This document shows, piece after piece, positions 51,001-57,607 of a DNA stretch of 64,000 bases (positions within the stretch are counted from its first letter, which is position 1; the number at the start of each line of letters is the position of its first letter). Origin of the DNA: Imbricaverruca yamaguchii (lineage: Eukaryota; Arthropoda; Thecostraca; Neoverrucidae); assembly GCA_034440575.1 (NCBI GenBank), contig JAOTOL010001601.1, positions 700,501-764,500 of the forward strand. The letters are read 5' to 3'. The notes beneath the pieces are model-generated. The model was given only the letters and a program-made list of their open reading frames with translations, was not told where the DNA came from and ran no database searches. Both the position numbers and the translations under genes were made by a program.

Positions 51001-54000
51001 TAGAGTTTACCGAAAAAAACAATACAAGTACTCTTGGATCCATTGGATACCCTTCTTGCAAAAACGTTTCTGCATTCCAATCGATTGAAAATAAAAGCAC
51101 GTTTCGATTGGCCAAGGTTGAACAGAATAGAAGCTCAGCGTTTCTTCACCATACATTTTAAATGAAGATTATTTGTAGCCAAGAGATAATTGCCACTACT
51201 TTTCTGTCATGATTGTTAGTGATCTACTCGCGTGTGCATATGGATGCAAAACATAGATGGATGTGCATCCATGTGGATATAGATGCCCAGAAATACTCGG
51301 CTACAGAAGCGCTCGCGCGTACTTCACAACCTTCCAAGGGAACTCCGTGGTTTCCCGCCGCATGGCTTAGCAGCGGGGACATGCAGCTCAGCCAGAACAC
51401 CATTAGCATTCACCTGTCCAGCCTGCCGCTGGGAGAGTGAATAAACGGCTCTCCGGCGCTCCATTATCGGCCGGCCGGACGGGGGGACGGTTCCGTCGGC
51501 CCACAATGCTCTGGAGCGTGTCCAACACAAGCGGGCCGGCTGGCGCCAGGCTCTGCAGCTGAATGCCGTCGGCCACCGGGTCCGACCCACCTCACACAGT
51601 GTTCGTCCCGGGTCCTACCCACCTCACACAGTGTCCATCCCGGGCCCTACCCACCTCACACAGCGTCCATCCCGGGCCCTACCCACCTCACACAGTGTTC
51701 GTCCCGGGCCCTACCCACCTCACACAGCGTCCACCCCGGGCCCGACCCACCTCACACGTCCATCCTGGGCCCTACCCACCTCACACGTCCATCCCTGGCC
51801 CTACCCACCTCACACAGCGTCCATCCCGGCCCGACCCACCTCACACGTCCATCCCGGGCCCTACCCACCTCACACAGCGTCCATCCCGGGCCCGACCCAC
51901 CTCACACAGCGTCCACCCCGGGCCCGACCCACCTCACACGTCCATCCCTGGCCCGACCCACCTCACACAGCGTCCATCCCGGGCCCTATCCACCTCCCAC
52001 GTCCATCCCGGGCCCGACCCACCTCACACGTCCATCCCTGGCCCGACCCACCTCACACAGCGTCCATCCCGGGCCCGACCCACCTCACACAGCGTCCATC
52101 CCGGGCCCTACCCGCCTCACACAGTGTCCGTCCCGGGCCCGACCCACCTCACACAGCGTCCACCACGGGCCCGACCCACCTCACACAGCGTCCACCCCGG
52201 GCCCTACCCACCTCACACAGCGTCCACCCCGGGCCCGACCCGCCTCACACAGTGTCCGTCCCGGGTCCTACCCGCCTCACACAGCGTCCACCCCGGGCCC
52301 TACCCACCTCACACGTCCACCCCGGGCCCGACCCACCTCACACAGCGTCCATCCCGGGCCCTACCCACCTCACACGGCGTCCATCCCGGGCCCGACCCAC
52401 CTCACACAACGTCCATCCCGGGCCCTACCCACCTCACACAGCGTCCATCCCGGGCCCGACCCACCTCACACGTCCATCCCGGGCCCGACCCACCTCACAC
52501 AGCGTCCATCCCGGGCCCTACCCACCTCCCACGTCCATCCCGGGCCCGACCCACCTCACACGTCCATCCCTGGCCCGACCCACCTCACACAGCGTCCATC
52601 CCGGGTCCGACCCACCTCACACAACGTCCATCCCGGGTCCTACCCGCCTCACACAACGTCCACCCCGGCCTGACCCACCTCACACGACGTCCATCCCGGG
52701 TCCTACCCGCCTCACACAACGTCCATCCCGGGTCCTACCCGCCTCACACAACGTCCATCCCGTGCCCTACCCACCTCACACAGCGTCCATCCCGGGTCCG
52801 ACCCACCTCACACGTCCATCCCGGGTCCGACCCACCTCACACAACGTCCATCCCGGCCCGACCCACCTCACACGCTGTCTATCACAGATTCGAGCCACTT
52901 GGCACACTGTCTATTCCAGGTTCGACCTGCGCCACACATTGAATTCCGAGATCGACACATGTCACGTATTCTGCATCTCAGCTCCGATCCATGTCATTAA
53001 CCTTCACGGTTGCATCCCAGGCCCGAACCATGTCACACACCGTCAATCCTAGGTACGACGCACCCCACACTCTGTTCATCCCTGGTTTGGCTGGTCACTG
53101 ACCATACATAGTAATATTTACTATCGGCGACAACAGTGCACTACACATTCTCCACAACTTATTTCCGGCGCACCAAGCTCGCCGAAAGCGTTTATCTGTT
53201 TCATGACATTATTTTCTGGCCGCGCCCCACCCCTTTAGAAAATCATGGCTGTGCCAATGACCTCAGTCATTGATTTGGCCCCCTCAATCATCGATTTCTC
53301 CCTCAAACAGTGCTTAAGCAATTGTTTTTCGTTAGGTGTGATATGTCAAAAAAAAGTGCAGCAGGATGTCGAAATTTGCCTTGGAAGCATGCCAATTAAA
53401 ATATCGTTTCAGTTCTGCAAGCTTCACTTGGGCCAATAGTGTACTCGTTAGTGCATGTTTTTAGTTTCATTTTGAAGACACCTAATACATAGATACCTAT
53501 GCAGACGATAACGATTGCAAGGACATATTATAAGCGGATCACATTGTTCAACACACCACATCATAGATAATCTCTGTGTCTGGAATTGTGTGGCGAGATG
53601 TTTGTGTAATCACTTCGTAATGATAAGCATGCTGCTTATACGCGAAATAATTTTTAGGAACGAGTCATGGATACTTCATAAGCATACATCAACAAGCTCG
53701 ATGTCGATACGTCCCTGGAAAGGACGTCTATTCAGTGTTCAAAAAGTGGCATATTTCACCCTATTTCACGAATAATCTTGCCCCCTCCCCAATCAGGTTG
53801 AAACTTAGCCATTGGGTCTACGGCAGCATACGAGATACAAATGAGTTTCAGGGAAGCTTTGGCTAGGCAGAAGGTTGATTGGCCCCCAGCCAGCTTGACG
53901 AAGTGACGCTGGCGGTCTGAGCACGGCTCGCCTGGCACTCCCATCGGCGGACAGCGGACGACGATGTGCCACCAGCAAACCCCACAGCCAACTGAATTCC

Positions 54001-57000
54001 CCGAGTCCGTGGTGACTAACCCGCCGCGTAGCGAGCGCGTTACTTCGAACACCTGGCGTGGTGCTGTTGGCACCGACAGGGTGTAAACACTCGCACCTGC
54101 ATCGAGACCTTTGCATTCCCAGAGGGTCACGGTGCAGCGAGTCATCTCCAGGCAGCTGGGCTCCAGATCGTGTGTTTAATTTCTGACGTGAATGATTTCC
54201 AGCGATAGGCGACGGCATCATCGCCTGTAGTTGATCACTGGCTGTTCAATGGAGCGCCAAGGAGCGGCTGTGCAGTCAACGAAGTTCCAGCGAGCTGAAG
54301 TCAATGGCGGATACAGAGAGGAGTATCTGGTCCACGAACCCCCTTTCTACAGCAGTGGCCTCATGCGGAGCAAAATTCGGCCTTTATTCACGATTTCCTG
54401 ATAAAAATAAAACTATGGTATGTTTGTGGAAGGTATTGTTTGAACATCAAGCTGCGATTCTAAGGCAAGCAAGTCCGATGCTCTGTGACAATTGGCAGAA
54501 CTTCATTATTTCGATTCCTTCCCAAACATACCCAAAACCCGCTGGCTGAATCCGCCTTTGGTTGAAGCCCAGATAAGCACTAAGTGGTCACCGCACGACC
54601 GCACCGTGCCGTGTCGTGCCGTGTCGTGTCGTGTGGTATCGGAAAACGACCGCATGCCGCCGCGTCCGAGCGATCGATGTTGCAGCGCCACCACCGAAGG
54701 AGGGGAAGGGAGTACAGGCCGGCAACTAAAGGCCGGAAGTACGTGCCCCGCGGCAGTGCACCAGCTGACTGGCTGTCTGACAGGCGCCGCACCGTCGTCC
54801 GCTCAAAGGTGTGGGAGACTCACCGAGCCTGACAGCCGGGGCCGGGGTGGGGTCTGGGTGGGGTCTGGGTGGGTCTGGACGGGTCATGGGCAGGGTCTTG
54901 GTAGGGTCTGGGCAGTGCGTGTCGCTAGTGTCGGTGGATACACGGCACGACCACTTGAATACGCTGCCAAATAATGGCACGATAGTCGCTTTAGATGATT
55001 GGTTGCACACAGTCTAGGGTTGGCTGACGACAGATAACAAGGAATTTTACGTGCCGATCATCTTTCGTCATTTCTTCCTCGGACATTGTGATAAAACTGC
55101 ACAGTTCGACTTACCACGGTAGGCACAATCTCATCAAGATCGTTCCAAACAATTGATGGATGGAGAAAAATCAAATGACAACAACAATGAGGCGAAAATG
55201 TCCGACCAGGATTATCAGCTTGGACATTCCTTCTTCCTTGAACACGCGATGCAAGTGTACCATGCGATCGCAGGATAAGCGTTAGAAGGAAATGCTCCTG
55301 ACATGGTAGATCTATGATCAGAAATATAACCCGGTAAATGCCTGGTAACTACGGAAACTTACCACACATACAGTGGGTGTGATATCCATAAAACCACAAA
55401 CCCCGATCACCGGCATATCCGAAAAGGTAGAGATTTAGAGCAACCATGTCGATGAAAGCATTCAGGGCAGCTCCACACATTTGTTGCCATACTGTGAACT
55501 GCCGTCCAATTAGTGGTTCTTATCATAGGTAAGAATTTACTCATGGGCGGACATGATATGAAAGATATCCAACATTTATGTTCGCAAACATACAGGTAAT
55601 TAACTGAGGGACGAAGCCAGGAACTTGCATCGGGGGTGTTGGTGGTGGAGGGAGACACTTGTCTGGAGGGGCGGCACAATTCCGCAAGGGTGCCGCTAAT
55701 TTCGAGGACGTTGCTGAGGCGAGGTGTTTTGGAGGTGCAATAGTGTTCTGTAGGTGAATCTTTCGACCCAGAGTGGCGCCATGTGCTGAAGAATTCGTTG
55801 AGTGAGGGGTGTGCACTGCAGCGTCCTGGATGCATACCCCTTTGTTCTAGTTGGAGAGGCGTCATATTTATATCGAGGAGGGGAGCACAGACTCCCAGTT
55901 AGATTCCCGGATCACCCAAATATGTACTCGTTGACCAGGGTGTTTCCGGTTTGGCAACAGCAAATTCAGTGGGGTGGAGCGAGGCTGCCAATATTGATAA
56001 TTAGCTGGAACAGCAGAGAGACTGATGGATACACAGACAGACAGGGGTATGCGGCCACGTCCACAGACGTGACGCGCCGGCCAACACAGCACCGTTTGCG
56101 CCTCCGTCTGACGGACACCTCGACAGCGGGTCGACGTACTGCCGCCGGCTATTTCCGCGCGGGAGGGAGCAGGGGCATGTCAGCGGACGCGGCTATTGAC
56201 CTGGGCGGCGGACGCGGCCACTCACCTGGGCAGCGCTCCCTGTTTGCAGTTGAACATGCTGTGCGACGTCTGCATGGTGACGTGGCCGCGGATTTTGCCG
56301 CTCGGCGGCTGGATGAGCGGCCCGAACGCCGAGAAGCGCCAGGGCGGCTGGCGGCGGCCGCCGGCGTCCCCACCCACGCCCCCGCTATTGATCTTGAACG
56401 GCGCGCCGCCGCCGCCCGACTCGTGCACGTAGTCCACCTGGGCGCCGGCCGAGAAGTCCTCGCCGGACGCGGCCACCTGCTCCACGGCGCCCGAGTCGGT
56501 CTCCTGGAACGTGGCGTCGCGCACGGCGCCCGACGTCCGGAAGCTCTCCTGCACGTCGGTGACGCCGTCGCCGCGCGACCGGGCCGTCATCGCCTGCTCC
56601 AGCTCGGCGCGCTCGGCGGCCACCCGCGTCTCGCCGTTCTGCGACGTCAGGGTGGCCGTCTCGAGCTTCCGGGCGCGCTGCTGCGCCACGCTGGTGGCGC
56701 CGTTCTCGGTGGTGGCGCACGTGCGCTGCCGCTCGCTGCGCCGCGTCGTGTTCGACTGCGCCGGGCCGCCGTCCATCGACTGGCTGAAGGTGGTGTTGGA
56801 GGCGGTGCGCGACTGCTGGAACGTCTGCTGCCGGCTGCTGGACACCTCCGGCAGCTGCCGCAGCGCGGCCGGCCCGTCCGAGCCGACCGGCAGGCCGCAG
56901 CCGTCCGCGACGGTGCGCGAGCTCGCTGCCGAGTTCATCACCGCACTGGACGAGCTCACGGCTGAGCTGGACGCGCTCCTGACGGCACTCGAGGCGCTCC

Positions 57001-57607
57001 TGACAGCACTGGACGAGTTCATGACCGAGCTGGACGAGTTTACCACGGCGCCAGAGTGCACCGCTACCGCCCCGTTCGACCCGACGCCCGACGGAGCCGG
57101 CATCAGCCGGTCCCCGAGTATGGACCGACCGCTCAGCGGGGAGTTGCAGTCGTCGAGCAGGCTGGGCCGGTCGGCCAGCAGCAGCGGCCTCTCAGCCAGC
57201 AATGCCGCGCCCGCCCCGCCCAGCAGCCCGCCGGCGTCTGCGCCGTCGCCGCGGGCAACGAACCCACGCGTCCCGGTCGCCGCCCCCTCGGCCCCGCGGG
57301 AGGTTGACCCCATCAGGCACTGAAATCGATCAGCAGACGACGGCCGAAAGTCGTCCACCTTGGCGCCGCCGGCCAGCAGCTGCTGGAACCGCAGCCGACT
57401 GGCGCTCACGAAGTCGCCGAGCTCGTCTTCGGCGTCGGCGTCGGCGTCGTCGACGCGGTGCCGCCGCAGCTCGCCGCACAACTGGTCCACGTCGACGCTG
57501 GCACGGGCGCCGGCGGCCGCGGCGCGTCGGCGCCGACTCGGCAGGCTGCCAAACTCGACGTCATCCTCGGCGAACAGCGAGAAGCGGCCGCCGCCGCGGC
57601 GCGACAT
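10404..57607 (-). CDS. FGD: FGD-family Rho/Cdc42 GEF (DH-PH-FYVE-PH), eleven exons
   Basis: Gene-level entry. Exons on the - strand: 57607-56226, 36296-35948, 34659-34491, 32760-32624, 32045-31907, 30390-30185, 23847-23663, 15583-15364, 12980-12792, 12279-11984 and 10470-10404. All phases match, giving 1112 residues. The order is a low-complexity N-terminus (1-550), a DH domain (about 554-750; [17 protein letters not shown]), PH1 (about 763-873), a FYVE finger with eight Cys ligands (908, 911, 924, 927, 932, 935, 953, 956) and PH2 (about 994-1108). Family role: GEF for Cdc42 acting on actin at membranes. The FYVE is atypical: RKHGC instead of R+HHC, and no WxxD Trp. Least certain is the link of exon 1 across a 20-kb intron, although its phase and frame fit. 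Which vertebrate FGD paralogue it matches cannot be told. Confidence 0.9.
10870..11545 (-). repeat. 22-bp minisatellite with donor-like words
   Basis: On the + strand the unit is about CACCAGTAACACCCGACCCA. On the gene strand it reads TGTTACTG then GTGGGTGGGTCGGG or GTGAGTCGGG, which resembles a 5' splice site. Many units vary (CACTCATCAGGGACACACGA type). The same unit lies directly against the exon 10 donor. Confidence 0.9.
11107..11190. repeat. Poly-C/poly-G tract inside the minisatellite
   Basis: About 80 bases of almost uninterrupted C with a few A. It could form G-quadruplex on the - strand, or it could be a consensus error at a difficult repeat. Confidence 0.8.
11815..11983 (-). repeat. 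22-bp minisatellite abutting the FGD exon 10 donor
   Basis: Downstream of exon 10 on the - strand, the authentic donor GAG|GTGAGCCGGGGCGGGT runs straight into units of the form GTGAGTCGGGTCGGGTGTTA. The intronic part of the junction is therefore itself a repeat unit. Confidence 0.8.
11984..12279 (-). CDS. FGD: FGD exon 10, PH2 domain
   Basis: Acceptor CTGCCCAG|GTGCCC and donor GCGAG|GTGAGC. It reads [20 protein letters not shown], then [20 protein letters not shown], and ends DDVA plus AG. The GYL..R...W..RWF..R.DCVLYSY pattern is a classical PH domain start. Confidence 0.92.
12280..12791 (-). other. FGD intron 9
   Basis: Contains two nearby perfect hairpins (12617-12638 and 12655-12695). 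No coding signal. Confidence 0.8.
12655..12695. repeat. Perfect inverted repeat, 16-bp arms, 9-base loop
   Basis: Arm AACGGCTCATTCCATA at 12655-12670, loop, then its exact reverse complement at 12680-12695. A smaller hairpin, ATACCGTT/AACGGTAT, lies at 12617-12638. Together they suggest a small foldback remnant. Confidence 0.9.
12792..12980 (-). CDS. FGD: FGD exon 9, second half of FYVE finger
   Basis: Acceptor GTCGTCAG|GTGGCG and donor CTCGAC|GTGAGT, phase 0, 63 residues. It reads [20 protein letters not shown] then [11 protein letters not shown], supplying the last four zinc-ligand cysteines. A longer open frame upstream (YDVTVWSSG) is intron: removing it restores the CGIVACSKC spacing of FYVE domains. 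Confidence 0.92.
12981..15363 (-). other. FGD intron 8
   Basis: Holds a donor-bearing 73-bp array (14341-15363) next to exon 8. The rest (12981-14340) is unique, AT-rich sequence. A repeat-like GGATCCAGGGAGGGGCC/GGCCCCCTC pair at about 13225-13305 may be a transposon end. Confidence 0.75.
14341..15363 (-). repeat. ~73-bp minisatellite, each unit with a GTGAGT splice donor
   Basis: On the gene strand every unit contains GGCGCGGCATT|GTGAGTA followed by GGTCGGTGGTCGTG. The authentic exon 8 end is CTGCGGCATT|GTGAGTACGG, so the unit spans the exon-intron junction. About 13 extra donors lie at 72-75 bp spacing downstream of the true one at 15363-15358. Confidence 0.93.
15364..15583 (-). CDS. FGD: FGD exon 8, end of PH1 and first half of FYVE finger
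   Basis: Acceptor GTGCCGCAG|GACGG. It completes a split Gln codon and reads [20 protein letters not shown] (PH1 C-terminal helix), then [19 protein letters not shown] and [11 protein letters not shown] (FYVE). It ends in phase 0 at GGCATT|GTGAGT. Confidence 0.94.
15708..15755. repeat. (TATGT)n microsatellite
   Basis: About eight tandem copies of the pentamer ATGTT. Just upstream, at 15597-15628, the 9-mer CGGTGTCAA occurs three times, close to the exon 8 acceptor. Confidence 0.95.
16090..16970. repeat. 53-bp minisatellite
   Basis: Unit includes GGTGTCCGGCCCTTGTCTAC, AGTACCAGTACGGGAGAGAG and TGGCTGTTGGTGA. About 17 copies with length variants. On the gene strand it contains CTCACCAACAG|CC, a weak acceptor-like word. 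Confidence 0.93.
18276..19185. repeat. TGACCT/AGGTCA-rich block between two GGGGGCAG palindromes
   Basis: A perfect 22-bp palindrome (AGGGGGCAGAT and its complement) lies at 18276-18297, and a one-mismatch version at 19160-19180. Between them are at least eleven TGACCT or AGGTCA hexamers, many spaced a few bases apart. It may be a transposable element remnant with palindromic ends; no transposase is visible. Confidence 0.55.
19750..20400. repeat. Degenerate GTCAGAGTCACCAG repeats
   Basis: Loose tandem words (AGAGTCACCAGTGA, GGTCAGAGTCA) recur for about 650 bp with a period near 24 bp. They are heavily diverged. Confidence 0.6.
20778..21046. repeat. (GA)n and (GAGAGAGC)n microsatellite
   Basis: Pure GA for about 65 bases, then GAGAGAGC octamers to about 20980, then decayed GA-rich sequence. 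Confidence 0.97.
23150..23360. repeat. 34-bp tandem repeat
   Basis: Unit GTCAGGTCAACCCTGTACCG plus GCTCCTGCCCACTG, about six copies, lying 300-500 bp downstream of exon 7 on the gene strand. Confidence 0.92.
23663..23847 (-). CDS. FGD: FGD exon 7, PH1 domain core
   Basis: Acceptor CGCGGCAG|TTCTCC and donor ACACA|GTGAGT; starts in phase 0 and ends two bases into a codon. It reads [20 protein letters not shown], then [20 protein letters not shown] and [11 protein letters not shown]. With exon 6 it makes [12 protein letters not shown], the strand of a PH domain. Confidence 0.93.
25025..25235. repeat. ~52-bp imperfect tandem repeat
   Basis: About four copies of TTAAGTATCTAAAGCA, then TTGGCCCGCCTAAAGTRTGT. 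Confidence 0.75.
27450..27662. repeat. ~50-bp imperfect repeats with ATATCAC words
   Basis: Words AAATGAGTAGTATCTGCTT and CTAGATATCACTGAAGGGA recur three to four times, split by one unrelated insert. Confidence 0.7.
28260..28555. repeat. 67-bp tandem repeat
   Basis: GTCTCGATCGGACA starts units at 28272, 28339, 28406 and 28473, with a degenerate fifth at 28540. Internal 10-11 bp subrepeats (CGGACAGCAG). Several overlapping open frames here are repeat artefacts. Confidence 0.93.
28931..29085 (-). mobile_element. tRNA-derived SINE, family A, copy 2
   Basis: The - strand head GACGAGTAGTCTAGGGACAA, box B-like GTGGGTTGGAGTC, and a body with CAATCGGCGTGAAAGGTTGG, CGACGCTACATGA and CGGTCGATGTGTCGTAAAAC match copies 1 and 3 over their length. 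Confidence 0.87.
29560..29782. repeat. TATC-like and (TA)n microsatellites
   Basis: Imperfect TATCTA/TATACA tetramer-type sequence to about 29700, then nearly pure TA to 29780, then GTGTGT. Confidence 0.95.
30185..30390 (-). CDS. FGD: FGD exon 6, DH-PH linker and PH1 start
   Basis: Acceptor TTCCAG|AGGCA and donor TTTCTG|GTAAGT. Two bases finish a Lys codon, then [51 protein letters not shown] and QERYLFL. The ..SHSN......L..LLEI and ELIKEG patterns are typical of FGD proteins. Confidence 0.94.
30680..30818. repeat. Compound (TA)n-(TG)n-(CGTG)n-(T)n microsatellite
   Basis: Long TA run, then TGTG, CGTGCGTG and a T tract, in order. Confidence 0.97.
30925..31104 (+). mobile_element. tRNA-derived SINE, family B, copy 2
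   Basis: GGGGATGGCCGAGTGGTTAA (box A of Ser/Leu-type tRNA), then GGTCCCGGGTTCGATACT (box B). The body TTTCCCAATCCCGCGGCCCA and the tail CCACCCAATAAACAAAC are shared with 1791-1970 on the other strand. It is better preserved than copy 1. Confidence 0.88.
31907..32045 (-). CDS. FGD: FGD exon 5, DH domain core
   Basis: Acceptor GCCGCCGCAG|GAG and donor CCAAGA|GTGAGT. It reads [20 protein letters not shown] and [20 protein letters not shown]. The QR(V/I)PRY.LLL.DY block is the most conserved helix of DH domains and contacts the GTPase. Confidence 0.97.
32046..32623 (-). other. FGD intron 4
   Basis: Dominated by a 12-bp CGACAGCCGCTG array. The remaining 270 bp include short GACGTGA repeats near 32405-32450. 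Confidence 0.85.
32108..32356. repeat. 12-bp minisatellite CGACAGCCGCTG
   Basis: About 20 tandem dodecamers with CTG or CCG variants. Because 12 is a multiple of 3, it makes artefactual poly-Ala/Thr and Ser-Gln-Arg-Leu frames on both strands. On the gene strand it lies about 60 bp upstream of the exon 5 acceptor. Confidence 0.97.
32624..32760 (-). CDS. FGD: FGD exon 4, DH domain
   Basis: Acceptor TGCACACAG|GTGAC and donor ATACAC|GTGAGT. It finishes a Gly codon and reads [20 protein letters not shown], then [25 protein letters not shown]. The APFLKMY.E(Y/F)VKNFD segment is diagnostic of FGD-type DH domains. Confidence 0.95.
32761..34490 (-). other. FGD intron 3
   Basis: Contains a ~27-bp array (33835-34040) and a tandem duplicate of the exon 3 donor junction (about 34395-34440). 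The segments 32761-33830 and 34045-34390 show nothing identifiable. Confidence 0.8.
33835..34040. repeat. ~27-bp imperfect tandem repeat
   Basis: Words TGTGACAGTCTGCCACYG and CAAGCCTGCGACAGTCTGCC recur about seven times with indels. Confidence 0.88.
34390..34500 (-). repeat. Tandem duplication of the FGD exon 3 donor junction (76 bp apart)
   Basis: On the gene strand the authentic junction CCGCGGATAG|GTGGGTGTCGGCGCCTTGGC recurs 76 bp downstream as CCGCGGACAG|GTGGGTGTCGGCACCTTGGC, with only a few mismatches. The donor word GTGGGTGTCGG is kept in both. Confidence 0.88.
34491..34659 (-). CDS. FGD: FGD exon 3, DH domain
   Basis: Acceptor CGTGCGCAG|ATC and donor GGATAG|GTGGGT, starting in phase 0. 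It reads [56 protein letters not shown]. The MFSNI.SIYQFH...LLP.LE pattern is typical of FGD DH domains. Confidence 0.96.
34660..35947 (-). other. FGD intron 2
   Basis: Contains the (GACGGA)n hexamer run and GA-rich tail (35419-35610) and a donor-junction duplicate (35878-35950). The segment 34660-35400 shows nothing identifiable. Confidence 0.8.
35419..35610. repeat. (GACGGA)n hexamer array and GA-rich tail
   Basis: About twenty perfect GACGGA hexamers to 35539, then GAGAGAGG-type sequence. It makes artefactual poly-Arg and Gly-Asp frames. Confidence 0.97.
35878..35975 (-). repeat. Tandem duplication of the FGD exon 2 donor junction (~60 bp apart)
   Basis: The exon 2 end GCTGCATCTTATCGACCAG|GTGAGTCGG is repeated downstream as GCTGCACCTCATCGACCAA|GTGCGTCGG. 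In the same frame both copies spell LHLIDQV. The duplicate donor is weakened (GTGCGT). Confidence 0.9.
35948..36296 (-). CDS. FGD: FGD exon 2, acidic linker and DH start
   Basis: Acceptor TTCGGCAG|CTTC and donor CGACCAG|GTGAGT. It reads [20 protein letters not shown] and an acidic DDDD run, a Pro/Ala/Ser-rich stretch with [15 protein letters not shown] (a possible SH3 ligand), then [26 protein letters not shown], the first helix of the DH domain. Confidence 0.93.
36750..36836. repeat. Hairpin with direct repeat
   Basis: AAAACGGCACA (36750-36760) pairs perfectly with TGTGCCGTTTT (36776-36786). The left part, AAAACGGCACATG then TATATTTGAACTTG, recurs directly at about 36808-36834. Confidence 0.85.
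38262..38430 (+). mobile_element. Dispersed repeat family C, copy 1
   Basis: ATTATTCGTGAAATAGGGTG, CTGAACACTGAATCGACATC, ATCGACGTCGTGC, CTGCTTATGAAGTG. The same order of words occurs at 63866-64000 (+) and on the - strand at 53625-53780. No coding capacity or tRNA promoter seen; class unknown. Confidence 0.75.
39028..39358. repeat. 18-bp-type minisatellite (CACCGGTCTGTCACCCGC)
   Basis: About 17 copies of CCACCGGTCTGTCACCCG with short deletions and ACCGGCC variants. Confidence 0.95.
41620..41805. repeat. ~28-bp imperfect tandem repeat
   Basis: CATCGGACCAACTGGACCAG followed by TGTCGCAA recurs about six times with decay at both ends. Confidence 0.85.
41935..42057. repeat. (TA)n microsatellite
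   Basis: About 120 bases of nearly pure TA with rare interruptions (ATACAT, ATGCAT, TTTATA). Confidence 0.98.
42993..43470. repeat. ACGTCACACC short tandem repeats in two blocks with a larger ~120-bp period
   Basis: CACGTCACGTCACACCACGTC words fill 42993-43200. A larger unit (GGTCACCGAGTGGGACGGCA and onward to the next CACGTC run) occurs twice, near 43202 and 43326, so there is a higher-order repeat. Confidence 0.9.
43716..43889 (+). mobile_element. tRNA-derived SINE, family A, copy 3
   Basis: Head GACGAGTGGTCTAGGGTAAG (box A-like), ATGGGTTCGAGTCTCACC (box B), body CCAATCGGCGTGAGAGATTG and GCGACGCTACATAACTC, and a tail CCAATAACC then (AACC)n. The + strand copy shows the family's 3' simple-repeat tail. 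Confidence 0.88.
44825..46010 (-). mobile_element. Degenerate Penelope-like retroelement, left arm (RT end and GIY-YIG region)
   Basis: Read on the - strand from about 46010 down, it shows [20 protein letters not shown], like the G(S)P(L)SP.LANIFM RT motif, then a decayed YIDNIF in place of [17 protein letters not shown] follows, and finally a C-terminal segment [33 protein letters not shown], like the GIY-YIG endonuclease end of Penelope-like elements. Several stops and frameshifts interrupt it. Family reading is by motif memory. Confidence 0.65.
46020..46795 (+). mobile_element. Degenerate Penelope-like retroelement, right arm in opposite orientation
   Basis: An inverted, diverged copy of roughly 44840-45600. 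The frame at 46474-46788 reads [20 protein letters not shown], then [13 protein letters not shown] and [15 protein letters not shown], the same C-terminal segment as the left arm. Long nucleotide blocks (for example TTGTATCGTGTGTGTGT versus its complement near 46180) pair across the two arms. No intact RT. Confidence 0.65.
48925..50007. repeat. 64-bp minisatellite
   Basis: Unit GATGCGGCCGGGCCTCGGAC, CTCAACAACAGACGACAGAT, GTTGTCGGGCACACCGTCAC plus CGAC or CGGC. About 17 copies, nearly identical, starting at 48928. The unit has no stop in any + frame and 64 is not a multiple of 3, so all three frames stay open for about 1 kb. Confidence 0.97.
50085..50560. repeat. 46-bp minisatellite
   Basis: Unit CGTGACCGTAGCGGTGCCAT, TACAGCGACCGGAGGCGGTT, CTGCCA, about ten copies, decaying towards 50800 where CACGTGACCGTAAC-like words still occur. 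Confidence 0.95.
51585..52885. repeat. 33/29-bp minisatellite
   Basis: Unit CCGGGCCCGACCCACCTCAC plus ACAGCGTCCATCC, with a 29-bp variant lacking AGCG. About 40 copies, decaying towards 53060. On the gene strand each unit has GTGAG|GTGGGTCGGG, a donor-like word. Confidence 0.97.
53625..53780 (-). mobile_element. Dispersed repeat family C, copy 2
   Basis: The - strand reads ATTATTCGTGAAATAGGGTG, TTTTTGAACACTGAATAGAC, ATGCTTATGAAGTAT in the same order as copy 1 at 38262-38430. Confidence 0.75.
56170..56235 (-). repeat. Tandem duplication of the FGD exon 1 donor junction (25 bp)
   Basis: GCGGACGCGGCTATTGACCT GGGCG is followed directly by GCGGACGCGGCCACTCACCT GGGCA on the + strand. On the gene strand the authentic CCCAG|GTGAGTGGCCGCGTCC is followed by CCCAG|GTCAATAGCCGCGTCC, a decayed donor copy. 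Confidence 0.85.
56226..57607 (-). CDS. FGD: FGD exon 1, N-terminal low-complexity region
   Basis: Starts at the ATG at 57607 ([20 protein letters not shown]). This is the first ATG after an in-frame TGA about 70 bp upstream, with a purine at -3. It ends two bases into a codon at CTGCCCAG|GTGAGT, which fits exon 2. The 460 residues are rich in Ala, Ser, Arg and Gly: a Ser/Ala run with imperfect repeats (SSAVRSASS type, coded at about 56920-57050), an Arg/Glu-rich stretch, and [17 protein letters not shown] near the end. No domain recognised. GC-rich, CpG-rich sequence suggests a promoter island. That it belongs to the FGD gene is inferred from strand, phase and absence of another 3' partner. 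Confidence 0.72.

Larger units (their letters stand above)
36297..56225 (-). other. FGD intron 1 (about 20 kb)
   Basis: Repeats and mobile elements listed separately. Segments with nothing identifiable: 36840-38260, 38440-39020, 39360-41620, 42060-42990, 46800-48260, 48600-48920, 50600-51580, 52950-53620 and 53790-56170, apart from short words such as GTGTCGTGCC at about 54605-54640. No intact second gene is seen inside the intron. The span depends on exon 1 belonging to this gene. Confidence 0.6.

Noticed and set aside
51563..53052. Pro/His-rich open frames of 459 and 473 residues
   Set aside because: Products of the 33/29-bp array read in two frames at once; low complexity with no family resemblance.
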